From positions 62,001 through 126,000 of the forward strand of contig CAWDDB010000006.1 of NCBI GenBank assembly GCA_963800975.1: 64,000 nt of DNA, written 5' to 3'. This DNA comes from JALYGY01 sp963800975 (GTDB lineage Bacteria > Actinomycetota > Rubrobacteria > Rubrobacterales > Rubrobacteraceae). Positions 1 to 9,123 of this stretch are shown piece by piece. Position 1 is the first letter of the stretch, and every line of letters starts with the position of its first letter. A program made the translations under genes and the position numbers. The notes under the pieces are model-generated. The model saw nothing but the letters and a program-made list of their open reading frames with translations, searched no databases and was not told where the DNA came from.

Positions 1-1341
1 ACCGAGCTGCCCCCGGGGACGGCCGTCGATGAGACGGCGGACGAGCTCAAACCGTTCGAGGACTACCTGCTCGAAGATCCGGGGGTCGAGGGTTACCAGC
101 TCTCCGTAGGCGGGGAGGACAACTTCAACCCGGACACGCCGCTGCGCGCCGGCAACCAGGCGCAGGCGTTTATCACGGTGAGGGAGGACGCAAGCGTCTC
201 AAGGACCCTCGACCGCATCGACGCGGAGGGGCGAGACCTGTACGGGGAGGACTTCCAGGTCGACGTGCTGGAACAGGGGCCGCCCGCTGGCGGGCTCGAG
301 GTGCTCATCACCGGCGGCTCCGAGGCGGAGCTGCGCGAGGCTTCGAACCTCGTCACCGAGGAGTTGCAGTCCACAAGCGGCGTCACCAACGTGGAGAGCG
401 ACCTCTCGGACGTCAGCCCCGAGGTCGAGGTGGCCCTCGACGCCGAGAGGGCCGCGGCGGCAGGTCTCTCCCCGACGCAGGTGCCGACCTCCCTAGGCGC
501 GCTGCTCGGCGGCGGGGCGCAGCTCAGCGTGGGCGAAACCCCCGTCTCCGTCGGGGTGCCGGAGGGGTCGGTGGACTCGCTCGAGGAGGTGCGGGCCCTG
601 CCCGTCGGCTCCGGCGCGACCGTGGGTGACGTCGCCGAGGTCACAGAGGAGGAGGCCCCAGCAGCCGTGAGCCGGGTGGACGGCGACAGGGCGGTCACCG
701 TCACGGGCACCATAACCGCCGAGGACACGAGCGGGGTCTCCAGCAACGTGACGACCTCGTTGTCTGAGCTGGATCTTCCGGAGGGCGTCTCCGCCCAGGT
801 CGGCGGCGAGTCCGAGGACATAGAGGAGAGCTTCAGGAATTTGATCCTCTCCATAGCAGTGGCGCTCGGGCTCGTTTACCTCATCCTCGTCGTATTCTTC
901 GGGTCGCTCGTCGTGCCCCTGATCATCCTCCTCGCCGTCCCGCTCACCACGGTCGGAGCGTTCGGGGCGCTGCTGATCACGGGGACGGCGTTGAGCGTGC
1001 CCGCGCTCCTCGGGGTGCTTCTGCTTATCGGGATAGTCGTCTCCAACGCCATCCTGCTAGTCGACTTCATCCAGAACGCCCGCGAGAGGCACGAGACGGT
1101 CGACGAGGCGATAGTGGAGGCGGGGAGGACGCGCCTCAGGCCCATCCTGATGACGGCGCTGGCGACGATCTTCGCGCTCACACCGCTCGCGTTTGGCTTC
1201 GGGGGCGGCGGCAGCGCCCTCATCTCGAGCAGCCTGGCCATACCCGTTATAGGAGGGCTCATCACCTCGACCTTCCTCACGCTCCTGGTCGTGCCCGTCG
1301 GTTACTCGCTGCTCCTGGGCCGCCGCAAGAAGAGGGGGTAA
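1..1341 (+). CDS. RND-family efflux transporter, C-terminal part (5' end outside window)
   Basis: The frame is open from base 1, so the gene starts upstream; 446 residues are visible. The first ~280 residues look like the extracytoplasmic porter/docking domain. They are followed by a block of hydrophobic helices with the typical RND signatures VSNAILLVDFIQ and GRTRLRPILMTALATIF. The family exports drugs, lipids or metals using the proton gradient. The protein ends in a basic tail. A redoxin-like gene follows two bases after the stop, so the two are probably cotranscribed. Substrate cannot be told. Confidence 0.9.
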   Translation, partial: TELPPGTAVDETADELKPFEDYLLEDPGVEGYQLSVGGEDNFNPDTPLRAGNQAQAFITVREDASVSRTLDRIDAEGRDLYGEDFQVDVLEQGPPAGGLEVLITGGSEAELREASNLVTEELQSTSGVTNVESDLSDVSPEVEVALDAERAAAAGLSPTQVPTSLGALLGGGAQLSVGETPVSVGVPEGSVDSLEEVRALPVGSGATVGDVAEVTEEEAPAAVSRVDGDRAVTVTGTITAEDTSGVSSNVTTSLSELDLPEGVSAQVGGESEDIEESFRNLILSIAVALGLVYLILVVFFGSLVVPLIILLAVPLTTVGAFGALLITGTALSVPALLGVLLLIGIVVSNAILLVDFIQNARERHETVDEAIVEAGRTRLRPILMTALATIFALTPLAFGFGGGGSALISSSLAIPVIGGLITSTFLTLLVVPVGYSLLLGRRKKRG

Positions 1342-1343
1342 CG

Positions 1344-1847
1344 CTGGGAAGCGGGCCGCAAAAGGGCGAGCCGGCCCCGGAGATCGGGCTGCTCGCGGCG
1401 GGTTCCGGTCGCCGCGTCGGCCTGCGGGAAGCCGCCGGCCGGCCCCTCGTCCTGATCTTCCACCTGCAGGGCACGGCGCCGACGGCGCGCGAGATCAACC
1501 GCGCCGTCCGGGCCCGCTACCCTTCGCCCGAGGAGCTGCTCGTCGCCAGCGTGATCGACCTCTCCGTCGTGCCCCCGGTCTACTGGTTGACCGTGAACCT
1601 CGTCCTAAGCAGCGCCTACGATGAGGCCACTCGGGAGCTCCCCCCGGACGCCGACCCCGCCGACTACATCATCATCCTCCCTGACTGGAGCGGCGTCGTG
1701 AGCCGGCGCTACGGCGCAAGGAGAACCGGGCGGGCCGCGGCGATCGTAGTGATAGACGAGCAGGCCAACGTGGCCGCCTCCTACCAGGGTGAGCGGCCCG
1801 TCGAGGCGGTCATGCAGACGCATGAGTGTTTTGTCCAACAGTGCTGA
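1344..1847 (+). CDS. Thioredoxin-fold (redoxin-like) protein lacking the catalytic cysteine
   Basis: About 167 residues. The PAPEIGL opening, a strand ending VLIFHLQGTAP and a later IIILPDWSG strand match the AhpC/TSA-redoxin layout. The position where peroxiredoxins and TlpA proteins carry their cysteine (xFWATWC) reads FHLQGT here. The only cysteines are two at the extreme C terminus. Redox catalysis of the usual kind is therefore unlikely. The start is uncertain: CTG at 1344 follows AGAGGGGG at a suitable distance, and no ATG or GTG was found upstream in frame. It is probably translated together with the RND gene. Confidence 0.6.
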   Translation: MGSGPQKGEPAPEIGLLAAGSGRRVGLREAAGRPLVLIFHLQGTAPTAREINRAVRARYPSPEELLVASVIDLSVVPPVYWLTVNLVLSSAYDEATRELPPDADPADYIIILPDWSGVVSRRYGARRTGRAAAIVVIDEQANVAASYQGERPVEAVMQTHECFVQQC

Positions 1848-1899
1848 GCGCCGCCACCGCTCAAACTGGACCAGGACGTGCCAGGAAAGGAGATCGGCT

Positions 1900-2151
1900 A
1901 TGGGAGAAGGAAGGTACCGGACTCCCGACAGGCGGGGCCAGGTCTTGATGCGCGAGGTCATCAGGACGAGGCTCGGGGATTGCCCGGTACACGTCCACAG
2001 GAGCGAGGTCGAGGCGATGGGCGAGGAGATCGGTCTCGAGGGTCTGGAGGCCGCCAGGCTCTTCGATCGGCTCAAGGGTGTCTCGTGGAGGGGCGATTAC
2101 GTCAGGTCCGACGCCGGCTGGGTCGCCGCCTGGGTGAGGGAAGTGAACTAG
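1900..2151 (+). CDS. Small protein of unknown function
   Basis: 83 residues, charged, with no membrane segment. ATG at 1900 is chosen because AAAGGAG lies at 1886-1892 with 7-base spacing. The sequence has an R-x-R-L-G-D-C-P opening region and a helical middle (GLEGLEAARLFDRLKG), ending in a tryptophan-containing segment. No family is recognised. It lies about 50 bases after the redoxin-like gene on the same strand and may share its transcript. Confidence 0.6.
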   Translation: MGEGRYRTPDRRGQVLMREVIRTRLGDCPVHVHRSEVEAMGEEIGLEGLEAARLFDRLKGVSWRGDYVRSDAGWVAAWVREVN

Positions 2152-2388
2152 GGTCAGGTTCTCTCCCGCTCCAAGCGGTCCGCGACGCGTTCGCGCCGTT
2201 AACGAGACGGGTTTCGGGGATCGTGGCGCGGGTTCTGCCCCGGGATTTTGGTGGGCGATCACCCCGAAAGGCGCTCTGGGCGCCGGACCCGACCACAACA
2301 TATGGCGTCCCTTCCCGGCACGCTCCATCATGTGGGGCGCCGCCGTCGTGGGCCGCCAGAAACCGTACCTGGACCCTACGAGGAGCTA

Positions 2389-2394
2389 TATAAT
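2389..2394 (+). promoter_or_regulatory. Candidate -10 element for the kinase gene
   Basis: A perfect TATAAT in an otherwise GC-rich stretch, about 40 bases before the proposed kinase start. No convincing -35 hexamer was seen at 16-18 bases upstream. Confidence 0.5.
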
Positions 2395-2432
2395 TTTGGT
2401 ACAGGGCACGCGCGGTCGGAGGTGGTGAGGCG

Positions 2433-3827
2433 CTGGAAGCCCCGGTCGGGACCCTCCTCGGGGGACGTTACAGGATAGAGAGCACGCTAGGCGCCGGCGG
2501 GATGGCGGTCGTCTACAGGGCGGAGGACGCCATACTCGGGCGCGCCGTCGCTCTGAAGACGCTGCACCGGCGCTACGCCGAGGTGCCCTCATTCCGGCGG
2601 CGCTTCAGGCAGGAGGCGCGGGCCATGGCGTGCCTCGACCACGAGAACATCGTCAAGGTCTACGACATCTCCCAGGACGGCGAGGTGCCTTTCATCGTGG
2701 TCGAGTGCGTCGCCGGCAGGGACATCGGGAAGCTGCTCGGCAAGCACAACGGCGGGCACCTCAACGAGAAGTTCGCCCGCAGGATGACGGCGCAGCTGCT
2801 GCTAGCCCTCTCCTACGCCCACCAGCGGGGCATCATCCACAGGGACATAAAGCCGTCCAACATACTCGTGACGGCGGATGGAACGGCAAAGGTCGCCGAT
2901 TTCGGCATCGCCCGCATCGTCGAGGAGGACGGCGCCGAGGTCGGGAAGCCGGGCGAGATCGTAGGCAGCGCCCGGTACATGTCCCCCGAGCAGCTCAAGG
3001 GGGAGGAGGCGACGCCGCGCAGCGACGTCTACTCCGTGGGCGTCCTGCTCTACCACTGCCTCACCGGCAGACCGCCGTTCTCCGGCGACGTGCGCGCCCT
3101 CGCCCAGCAGCACATCCACAAAAGCCCCACGCCGCCGCGCAAACTCAACAGTAAGATCTCGCCCCAGATGGAGGCCGTGATCCTGAAGGCGTTGGCGAAG
3201 GACCCGTCCGAGCGCTACCACTCGGCGACCGCGATGCTCGACGAGGTGGACGTCGAGGTACACCCGCGCACCGAGAAGACGGCGGAGGTTCCTTTCTCCG
3301 GCGGGCCCGCTCGTGGACGCAAGAGGCTCGTACTTCTCGCCTCCGCCCTCGCGCTGTTGGCCACGCTGGCCGGCGGGGGCGCCCTGGCCTCTGGCGTCGG
3401 ACCCGCCGACCTGCGGCTGCTCGACCGATCCGGGGAGACGAGCCCGCTGAGCCGCGCCGAGCCGATCGAGGTGGCGAAGCCCCCGGCCGCACCCGAGCCG
3501 TCCACAGAACCGGCGCCCACGCAGACCGAGCCCCGCGACCCAACAGCATCGAACACGGGGGCTTTCGCCGCGGCTTCAGCCGCGGCGAAGGCCGGGCGCC
3601 GTGACCTCGTGCGGGTCCCGGACGTGCTGGCCTACTACGACTACTTCGCCAAGGATACCCTGACGAGCATGGGATTCGACGTGAGGTTCGTCTACGACTA
3701 CCAGAGGGGCTACGCCAGCCGCGGCGTGACGTGGGCCACGGACCCCGCCATCGGCACGAAGGTCCCGCGGGGGTCCAGGATCACGGTCTACGCCACCCCC
3801 GAAGACTACCCTCAGCCACGTCTCTAG
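2433..3827 (+). CDS. Membrane Ser/Thr protein kinase with one PASTA domain (PknB-like)
   Basis: About 464 residues. The kinase domain begins GTLLGGRYRIE and has the glycine loop GAGGMAVVY, the ATP lysine in AVALKTL (residue 42), the catalytic loop HRDIKPSN, DFGIAR, and the activation segment GSARYMSPEQ. A basic stretch and one transmembrane helix follow (about 3318-3400). A Pro/Thr-rich linker then leads to a single C-terminal PASTA-like repeat (VPDVLAYYDYFAKD ... GSRITVYATPE). PASTA kinases sense muropeptides or lipid II and regulate growth and division. The first ATG (2502) would delete half of the glycine loop. CTG at 2433, 11 bases after GGAGG, is the best in-frame start. Confidence 0.9.
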   Translation: MEAPVGTLLGGRYRIESTLGAGGMAVVYRAEDAILGRAVALKTLHRRYAEVPSFRRRFRQEARAMACLDHENIVKVYDISQDGEVPFIVVECVAGRDIGKLLGKHNGGHLNEKFARRMTAQLLLALSYAHQRGIIHRDIKPSNILVTADGTAKVADFGIARIVEEDGAEVGKPGEIVGSARYMSPEQLKGEEATPRSDVYSVGVLLYHCLTGRPPFSGDVRALAQQHIHKSPTPPRKLNSKISPQMEAVILKALAKDPSERYHSATAMLDEVDVEVHPRTEKTAEVPFSGGPARGRKRLVLLASALALLATLAGGGALASGVGPADLRLLDRSGETSPLSRAEPIEVAKPPAAPEPSTEPAPTQTEPRDPTASNTGAFAAASAAAKAGRRDLVRVPDVLAYYDYFAKDTLTSMGFDVRFVYDYQRGYASRGVTWATDPAIGTKVPRGSRITVYATPEDYPQPRL

Positions 3828-3847
3828 GGCGCTCCGGCTAACGCCTC

Positions 3848-4042
3848 CGCTTGTCAGCACGCGTCGCCCTTTGCAAGGGCTCGCTTCTCAGCACGCCGCC
3901 CCCTCGGCTTCGCCTCCAGGGGCGGCTCTTCAGCTTGGGGGTGCGAGGAGAAGCCCTTTGCTAAATGCGAGGCCAGCTTCGCTGGCCGAAGCGTGTTGAG
4001 AAGCGAGGGTCTGCGAAGCCTGGCGCAACGTGCTGACAAGCG
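3848..4042. repeat. Nested inverted-repeat element (195 bp)
   Basis: Outer arms CGCTTGTCAGCACG (3848-3861) and CGTGCTGACAAGCG (4029-4042) are perfect inverse copies. Inner 16-base arms at 3881-3896 and 3991-4006 pair with one mismatch. Between them lie smaller hairpins, for example GGCCAGC-TTC-GCTGGCC at 3971-3987. Downstream, 4043-4075 is made of repeated CCGGGCGCAG units. The segment sits between convergent genes. The combination of a GCCCGGC hairpin with TTGTCAGCA recurs at 31414-31438, so this looks like a genomic repeat family. Confidence 0.75.
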
Positions 4043-4103
4043 AAGCCCGGCGCAGCCGGGCGCAGCCGGGCGCAGCGTGCGAGCGCGCCGCTGCGCGGCA
4101 CGC

Positions 4104-4550
4104 TCACCTCTCGATCTTGTCCGCGATAATCGGGTAGCGGTAGTCCTCGCCCTGGCTGACCTTGTAGGCCGCGTAGCACCCGAGGATGAAGGGAACCAGG
4201 GAGGCGACGAGCATGACCGGCACCAGCAGGAGCCCTATCAGCAGGAGGCTCAGGACGAGGGTGGCGAACCAGCCCACCACGAGGATGACGAGCCATGCCA
4301 GCTGGAACCAGAGGGCTTGCAAGGCGTGGAAGCCCACGCGCCGCGAGCGGTCCTTGTAGAGCAGCCACACCAGCAGGGCGCCAAGGGGCATGAGCCCGAC
4401 GAGGCCGGCGAGCACGCTCAGGTGGGCGACCACCGACCAGGTCTTCTCGTCCTGCGGGCTCATCCCGCCGCCAAGGGCTTCGCCGCCAGCCGGGCCGCGC
4501 GTCGCGTCGCCCGGTCGCGGCGTCCTTCCGTAGTTTGGATCTTCTTGCAT
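4104..4550 (-). CDS. DUF4870 (Tic20-like) membrane protein
   Basis: 148 residues. A hydrophilic Gly/Pro-rich N terminus (about 35 residues) is followed by four hydrophobic segments. The conserved pattern DEKTWSVVAHLSVLAG ... KDRSRRVGFHALQALWFQ matches DUF4870, a small integral membrane family of unknown role. ATG at 4550 follows GGAGAGG (4553-4559 on the complementary strand), which fits a start there. It is convergent with the kinase gene. Confidence 0.8.
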   Translation of the reverse strand: MQEDPNYGRTPRPGDATRGPAGGEALGGGMSPQDEKTWSVVAHLSVLAGLVGLMPLGALLVWLLYKDRSRRVGFHALQALWFQLAWLVILVVGWFATLVLSLLLIGLLLVPVMLVASLVPFILGCYAAYKVSQGEDYRYPIIADKIER

Positions 4551-4588
4551 CGCCTCTCCTTCCGTGGCACATCCGACGCGTCGTCTCC

Positions 4589-5146
4589 TCAGGGTCTCCG
4601 GGTCGCGCGTCCTCCCGAGCCGGTCACGAAGGCGCGGCCGCGGAGCGCTACGAGGCGGCAGAGGACGAAGACGGCCACGGGCAGCGACCCCGCATCCGCG
4701 GCGTCGAAGACGATCTCGAAGCCGCGGTTTGCGAGGCCGCCTTCGACGCGCACCGCCTCACCGTCACCGGGCCGCCGGGCGACGGCGGTGTTGCGTACGA
4801 TGCGCAGCCTCGCCTCGTAGGTGCTGCCCCCGCACCGCACCAGCGCGGAGTTCGCGGCTCCCGCGCTCTCCGACATGAGAACCTCGGCGCCGCCCGAGAT
4901 CATCCTGAGGCGCCCACCGGTGGTGTCGGGCTCGATGGCCGCGTGCAGGTCCGCAGCCTCGAACTCCGCGCTCGCGAGGCCGTACACCCGCAGCCTGCCG
5001 AAAGGCGTACCGTCCTTCGTCGAGAGGGCCAACTCGGGGGCGACTATCCCGCGGGCGTTTGCCACGAAGCTTCCGGCGAGTTGTCGCCGGAGGCTGCTCC
5101 AGGGCGCGAGCGCCGGGTCTACGGGTGATGATCTCATCGCAGCCAA
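4589..5146 (-). CDS. Hypothetical protein, possibly tubby/LURP-one-like fold
   Basis: 185 residues. The body reads as alternating beta strands (GIVAPELALSTKDG, GRLRVYGLASAEFEA, ALVRCGGSTYEARL, GFEIVFDAAD). It closes with a hydrophobic stretch, SLPVAVFVLCRLVALRG, that could be one membrane helix. No catalytic motif is visible. The beta-rich pattern followed by a C-terminal helix is reminiscent of tubby C-terminal-like proteins, but that is only an impression. The gene is upstream of, and in the same direction as, the DUF4870 gene. Confidence 0.55.
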   Translation of the reverse strand: MAAMRSSPVDPALAPWSSLRRQLAGSFVANARGIVAPELALSTKDGTPFGRLRVYGLASAEFEAADLHAAIEPDTTGGRLRMISGGAEVLMSESAGAANSALVRCGGSTYEARLRIVRNTAVARRPGDGEAVRVEGGLANRGFEIVFDAADAGSLPVAVFVLCRLVALRGRAFVTGSGGRATRRP

Positions 5147-5225
5147 TACTTACGCGCGGGGCGCGGTGGAGTTTCAGGAAGGGAGCGGGTACATTACGTG
5201 GGCCCGGAACAGAGCTTGGAGCGTG

Positions 5226-5585
5226 ATGGAGCTAAAAGACCCGAACCAGCTCAAGAACGAGATCCTGCAGTCCTGGCTCAGGAGCGCCTGGGTGTACCCG
5301 CTGCAGGGACCCGACGAGCGGACCTACCTGCGCCTGACCCCAGGCGGCAGGCTCAAGATGCGGCGCAGGATCGCCGAGCTCGAGGAGGCCCTTGGCGTCG
5401 AGGGCGAGGAGCTGGCCAGGCAGGAGGAGGCGGGCTCGCTCCCCGCCGAGCGCGACAAGCTAGAGCTCGCCATGATGGTCCAGGCCTACTCCTCGGAGCG
5501 CCGCTTCATACAGAGCCAGGGCGGCGCCCTGGGAACGCCGGCCGTTACCATCGAGGAGCAGGCCGCCGAAGAAGCCGACGAGTAG
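5226..5585 (+). CDS. Hypothetical coiled-coil-type protein
   Basis: 119 residues from ATG 5226; GTG at 5223 is an equal alternative, with GGAG just upstream at 5218-5221. The N terminus has aromatic residues (WLRSAWVYPLQG). A long charged helical run rich in Glu/Leu/Arg follows and the acidic tail ends EEQAAEEADE. No family is recognised. The frame stays open upstream, but there it overlaps the divergent gene at 4589-5146 and has poor codon character, so a late start is preferred. Confidence 0.55.
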   Translation: MELKDPNQLKNEILQSWLRSAWVYPLQGPDERTYLRLTPGGRLKMRRRIAELEEALGVEGEELARQEEAGSLPAERDKLELAMMVQAYSSERRFIQSQGGALGTPAVTIEEQAAEEADE

Positions 5586-5785
5586 CATCACCGAGATGTT
5601 GTGCTCGCTCGAGAAAGCGGTACCCGCGAAGGTGGCGATACCCCTGGCACCGTGTTAGGCTTTCGGGGCGAAGCCTCGTCGTGTCGGTCACGGCGGGGCG
5701 TCGTTGGCCCGCAGGAGGGGGGCCTCTCCAACGGCGTGGCCGTCGACCGACCACGAGCAGCGCGGGATTCCGTGGAGGATAGGGA

Positions 5786-7594
5786 TTGAGTCTCAAAAAT
5801 CGGCGCGATAGGCAAGGAAGCGGGTACGCTGGAGGGGGCTACACGCCCAACAGCGGCTTCGGTACCAAGACTTCCCGGCGCAAGAGGCGCAGCATCGCCG
5901 GCCCCATCCTCATCGCCTGCGCGGTCATCGCGGTGCTGGTCGCGGCCGACCAGCTCCTGAACTCGGGCAAGATCTACCGCGGCGTCGAGGTCGGCGACGT
6001 GGCCCTGGGCGGAAAAACGCCCGCGGAAGCGAGGCAGACCGTCCAGGAGCGCGCGACGGGCGCGCTCAAGGAGATCGAGTTCTCCGGTCCCGAACAGTTC
6101 ACCCGTACCTCCAGGGAGATGGGCGTCCGGTTCAACGTCGCGCCAACCGTCGAGAGGGCCTACGCCGTGGGCCGGGAAGGAAACATCCTCGAGCGTCTCG
6201 GTGAGCGGGGACGCGCCCTCGTCCTGGGCGTGACGATACCGCCCGAGGTCGACTACCGGCCCACGAAGGCGAGGGCTCAGGTCGAGGAGATCGCCTCCCA
6301 GGTCAACCAGGAGCCCAAGGAGGCCTCGGTGAGGGTGGTGGGCTCCGAGGTCGAGGTCGCCGACTCGCGCGAGGGCTACAAGCTCGACGTCCCGGCGACC
6401 ATGGCCAGCGTCGACGGCGCGATCGACGACATGAGCGGGCAGGCCGAGCTGGTCGGGGACGTGCTAGGGCCGGCCGTCACGACTGCCGAGGCCGAGACCG
6501 CAGCGAAGAAAGCGCGCGGTGCCGTTTCGGAGCAGCTCGTGTTCAACGCCGAGGGGAAGTCCTGGACGCTCTCGCCGGCCGACATCGGCTCTTCGCTGGA
6601 CGTCACGACGGAGGGCGGAACCATAGTGGTAAGCCTCAACCGGACGCGCCTCGAGGAGCGCCTGGCTCACGTCTACGATGATCTGAACGTCAAGCCCGTC
6701 GAGGCGAGCTACGACTTCGGCCAGAATGGCGGCGTGATCGTCGAGCCGAGCAAGGAAGGGCAGCAGATCGAGGAGGACAAGTTCCTGGGCACAATCCAGG
6801 AGGGCCTCTTCGAGGACAAGCGCGAGTACGACGTGCCGATCACCGTCGACAAGCCGACGTACACCACCGCCGGGCTCGAAGCCAAGAAGCCAACCAAACT
6901 CCTGGGAAGCTACAAGACCAACTACACGGCGACCACCGACCAGGGCGCCGAGCGAGTGGGCAACCTCGAGCTCGCTTCGAGCGCCGTGAACGGCACTTTC
7001 GTGGCGCCGGGGGAGATCTTCTCCATGGTCGAGCACGTCCAGGACCTGCGTTACAACGAGGCGCACGTGATCATAGACAGCGAAGAGCATACGGCCGAGG
7101 GCGGCGGCCTCTGCCAGGTCACCTCCACGCTCTACAACGCGGCCCTCTACGCCGGCATGGAGGTCGTGGAGCGTACCCCGCACGACTCGCAGCTCCCGTA
7201 CATAAGGCCTGGCATGGACGCGACGGTGTGGTACGGCGACACGTCGACGACGTTGGACGACACGGACATGAAGTTCGAAAACACCACCGATGGCTACGTG
7301 CTGGTCGAGGAGTACGTCTCCGGCGACGGCTACATCTACGCCAACGTGTACGGTGTCCCGAACAACGTCGAGGTAGAGATGTCATCCGAAGAGGTCTGGA
7401 TGACCCAGGACGCCTCCGAGTGGATCACGTACTACACCAGGTACAAGAACGGCGAAGTCGAATATCAGGACAGTTGGAACAGCGAGTACAGTGCACTCTA
7501 CGACGACAAAGGGAAGAAGATACCTACCCCCAAGGTGCCGATAGCGGAGGTGGACGGAAGCTACTACGGCGTGGACTTCAGCGCCCTCGAGTAG
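5786..7594 (+). CDS. VanW-family envelope protein with YoaR-like peptidoglycan-binding domains
   Basis: 602 residues. A basic Gly-rich N terminus and one membrane anchor (about residues 37-58) are followed by extracytoplasmic repeats starting GVEVGDVALGGKTPAEA, typical of YoaR/PG-binding_4 proteins. The C-terminal VanW domain contains the hallmark region around GGGLCQVTSTLYNAAL and PYIRPGMDATVW. VanW proteins occur in some vancomycin-resistance clusters and in many Gram-positive genomes; their biochemical role is unresolved. The start is TTG at 5786, with GGAGG at 5774-5778. A paralogue lies at 12303-13742. Confidence 0.88.
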   Translation: MSLKNRRDRQGSGYAGGGYTPNSGFGTKTSRRKRRSIAGPILIACAVIAVLVAADQLLNSGKIYRGVEVGDVALGGKTPAEARQTVQERATGALKEIEFSGPEQFTRTSREMGVRFNVAPTVERAYAVGREGNILERLGERGRALVLGVTIPPEVDYRPTKARAQVEEIASQVNQEPKEASVRVVGSEVEVADSREGYKLDVPATMASVDGAIDDMSGQAELVGDVLGPAVTTAEAETAAKKARGAVSEQLVFNAEGKSWTLSPADIGSSLDVTTEGGTIVVSLNRTRLEERLAHVYDDLNVKPVEASYDFGQNGGVIVEPSKEGQQIEEDKFLGTIQEGLFEDKREYDVPITVDKPTYTTAGLEAKKPTKLLGSYKTNYTATTDQGAERVGNLELASSAVNGTFVAPGEIFSMVEHVQDLRYNEAHVIIDSEEHTAEGGGLCQVTSTLYNAALYAGMEVVERTPHDSQLPYIRPGMDATVWYGDTSTTLDDTDMKFENTTDGYVLVEEYVSGDGYIYANVYGVPNNVEVEMSSEEVWMTQDASEWITYYTRYKNGEVEYQDSWNSEYSALYDDKGKKIPTPKVPIAEVDGSYYGVDFSALE

Positions 7595-7797
7595 TACAAC
7601 GGCCGGCCGTCAGTAAGAAACGGGGCTTCGAGGTCTCTTGGGGCTAAGGGTTTCGGCCCATCGACCAACTCCCGGTCCCCGAGGAACCGGAAGACCTAGA
7701 GCGTTTTTCAGATCGGCTGACCGCTGGCGTGATGAGTCGGCGCGACGCACAGCATACGGGCTCGCTCGTCGACGCCTCTCGCAAACCGCTCTAAGAC

Positions 7798-9123
7798 CTA
7801 ACTTTCCAGCGCCTCCTGGCCGTTCAGGACGTCTTCGGGCTTGCCGCCAGCGCGCAGGCGGTGCGGCTCGCCTCGCCAGAGCAGCACTTCTGCCGGAGCG
7901 GGATGGCTCAGGAAGCCGAGGTTGCTCGCTGAGAAGCCGTAGGCGCCGCTGTAGAAGACCCCGATCAGGTCGCCCACCTCCGGGTCCGCGAGCGGGATGT
8001 TGGATCCGAACATGTCAAGCGGGGTGCAGCAGGGACCGGCGACCGCGACGCCCTCCTCGGGCACGCTGCTCATGCGGGTGAGGTTCAGCAGGGGGTACGC
8101 CTTGCGGAAGACCTGACCCATGTTGCCGGTCGCGGTGAGGTGGTGGTTCATGCCGCCGTCGGTGACGACGAAGGTCTTGCCGCGGGTGCGCTTCACGTCG
8201 ACGGCCCGCGTGACGTAGACGCCTGAATCGGCCACGAGGTAGCGCCCGAGCTCGAAGAGGAAGCGGCACCCCGCGAGGCGCGAGTCGGTCCGGTAGGTCG
8301 AGAGCAGCTCCCTGAAGCCCTCGCCGAAGGCCTCGAGGTCGAACTCGGACATCTTCTCGAAGTAGGGGATCCCGAAGCCGCCGCCGAAGTCGATCATCTC
8401 CAGCGGTCTCCCCGCGAGGTCCGCGGTCTCGAGCGCTATCTCGAAGATGTTGCGGCAGTGCTCCAGGAGCGGCTCGACCTCGAAAACCTGGGTCGCGGTG
8501 TAGACGTGGACGCCGCGCAGGATCAGCTCGGGGTGCGAGAGCGTCTTCTCGACCGCCTCCTCGAGCTCGGCCTGGTCCATGCCAAACTGCCCGACAGTCC
8601 CGCCCATGCGCATCTGCGAGCCCATGAGCTGCGCCGTGGGGTTGATGCGGAGCCCGACCCCGATCCGCCTCCTCGCCTCCCCGGCGATCCTGGCGAGGCG
8701 GTCGATCTCGCCGAGCGACTCGACGTTGTCCGCGAAGATGCCCTCCTCGACAACCCTCCTCAGCTCGTCGTCGGTCTTGCCCGGTCCGGCGAAGACTATG
8801 TCCTCTGGCTCGAAGCCCGCGGCCCGCGCCACGGCCAGCTCGCCCGAGGAGGCCACCTCCGCGCCGGCCTCCCTCTCGCGGGCTATGAGCTGGCACACGC
8901 CCAGGCTCGGGTTCGCCTTCACGGAGTAGGAGACCTCCGTGCCGAGGGCGTCCCTGACGCGGCGCACCCGCTCCACGATCGTCTCCCCGTGGTAGAGGTA
9001 GAAGGGCGTGCCGAACTCGCGGGCTACCTCGGAGATGGGCACGCCAGAGGGGGCGAACTCGCCGTCGCGCTCCCCGCCGAGGCGCTCCGCCAGTTCGATG
9101 GCCTTATCTGTTTGAGTAAGCAC
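7798..9123 (-). CDS. PLP-dependent fold-III decarboxylase (LysA/BtrK-like, exosortase-associated type)
   Basis: 441 residues. The alanine-racemase-type barrel has the PLP lysine in YSVKANPS (K69). Further sites are GSQMRMGG, the phosphate-binding GGGFGIPYFEK, and the C-terminal VAGPCCTPLD cysteine region. Diaminopimelate and ornithine decarboxylases share this fold. The neighbours (AMP ligase, acyl carrier protein, GNAT) match the variant found in exosortase loci and, in butirosin synthesis, BtrK, which decarboxylates an amino acid tethered to a carrier protein. It is not necessarily lysine synthesis. The GTG start overlaps the ligase end by 20 bases. Confidence 0.82.
   Translation of the reverse strand: MLTQTDKAIELAERLGGERDGEFAPSGVPISEVAREFGTPFYLYHGETIVERVRRVRDALGTEVSYSVKANPSLGVCQLIAREREAGAEVASSGELAVARAAGFEPEDIVFAGPGKTDDELRRVVEEGIFADNVESLGEIDRLARIAGEARRRIGVGLRINPTAQLMGSQMRMGGTVGQFGMDQAELEEAVEKTLSHPELILRGVHVYTATQVFEVEPLLEHCRNIFEIALETADLAGRPLEMIDFGGGFGIPYFEKMSEFDLEAFGEGFRELLSTYRTDSRLAGCRFLFELGRYLVADSGVYVTRAVDVKRTRGKTFVVTDGGMNHHLTATGNMGQVFRKAYPLLNLTRMSSVPEEGVAVAGPCCTPLDMFGSNIPLADPEVGDLIGVFYSGAYGFSASNLGFLSHPAPAEVLLWRGEPHRLRAGGKPEDVLNGQEALES

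Noticed and set aside
7638..8081. 147-residue plus-strand open frame
   Set aside because: It is Arg/Pro-rich, antisense to the decarboxylase C terminus, has no ribosome site and no family resemblance.
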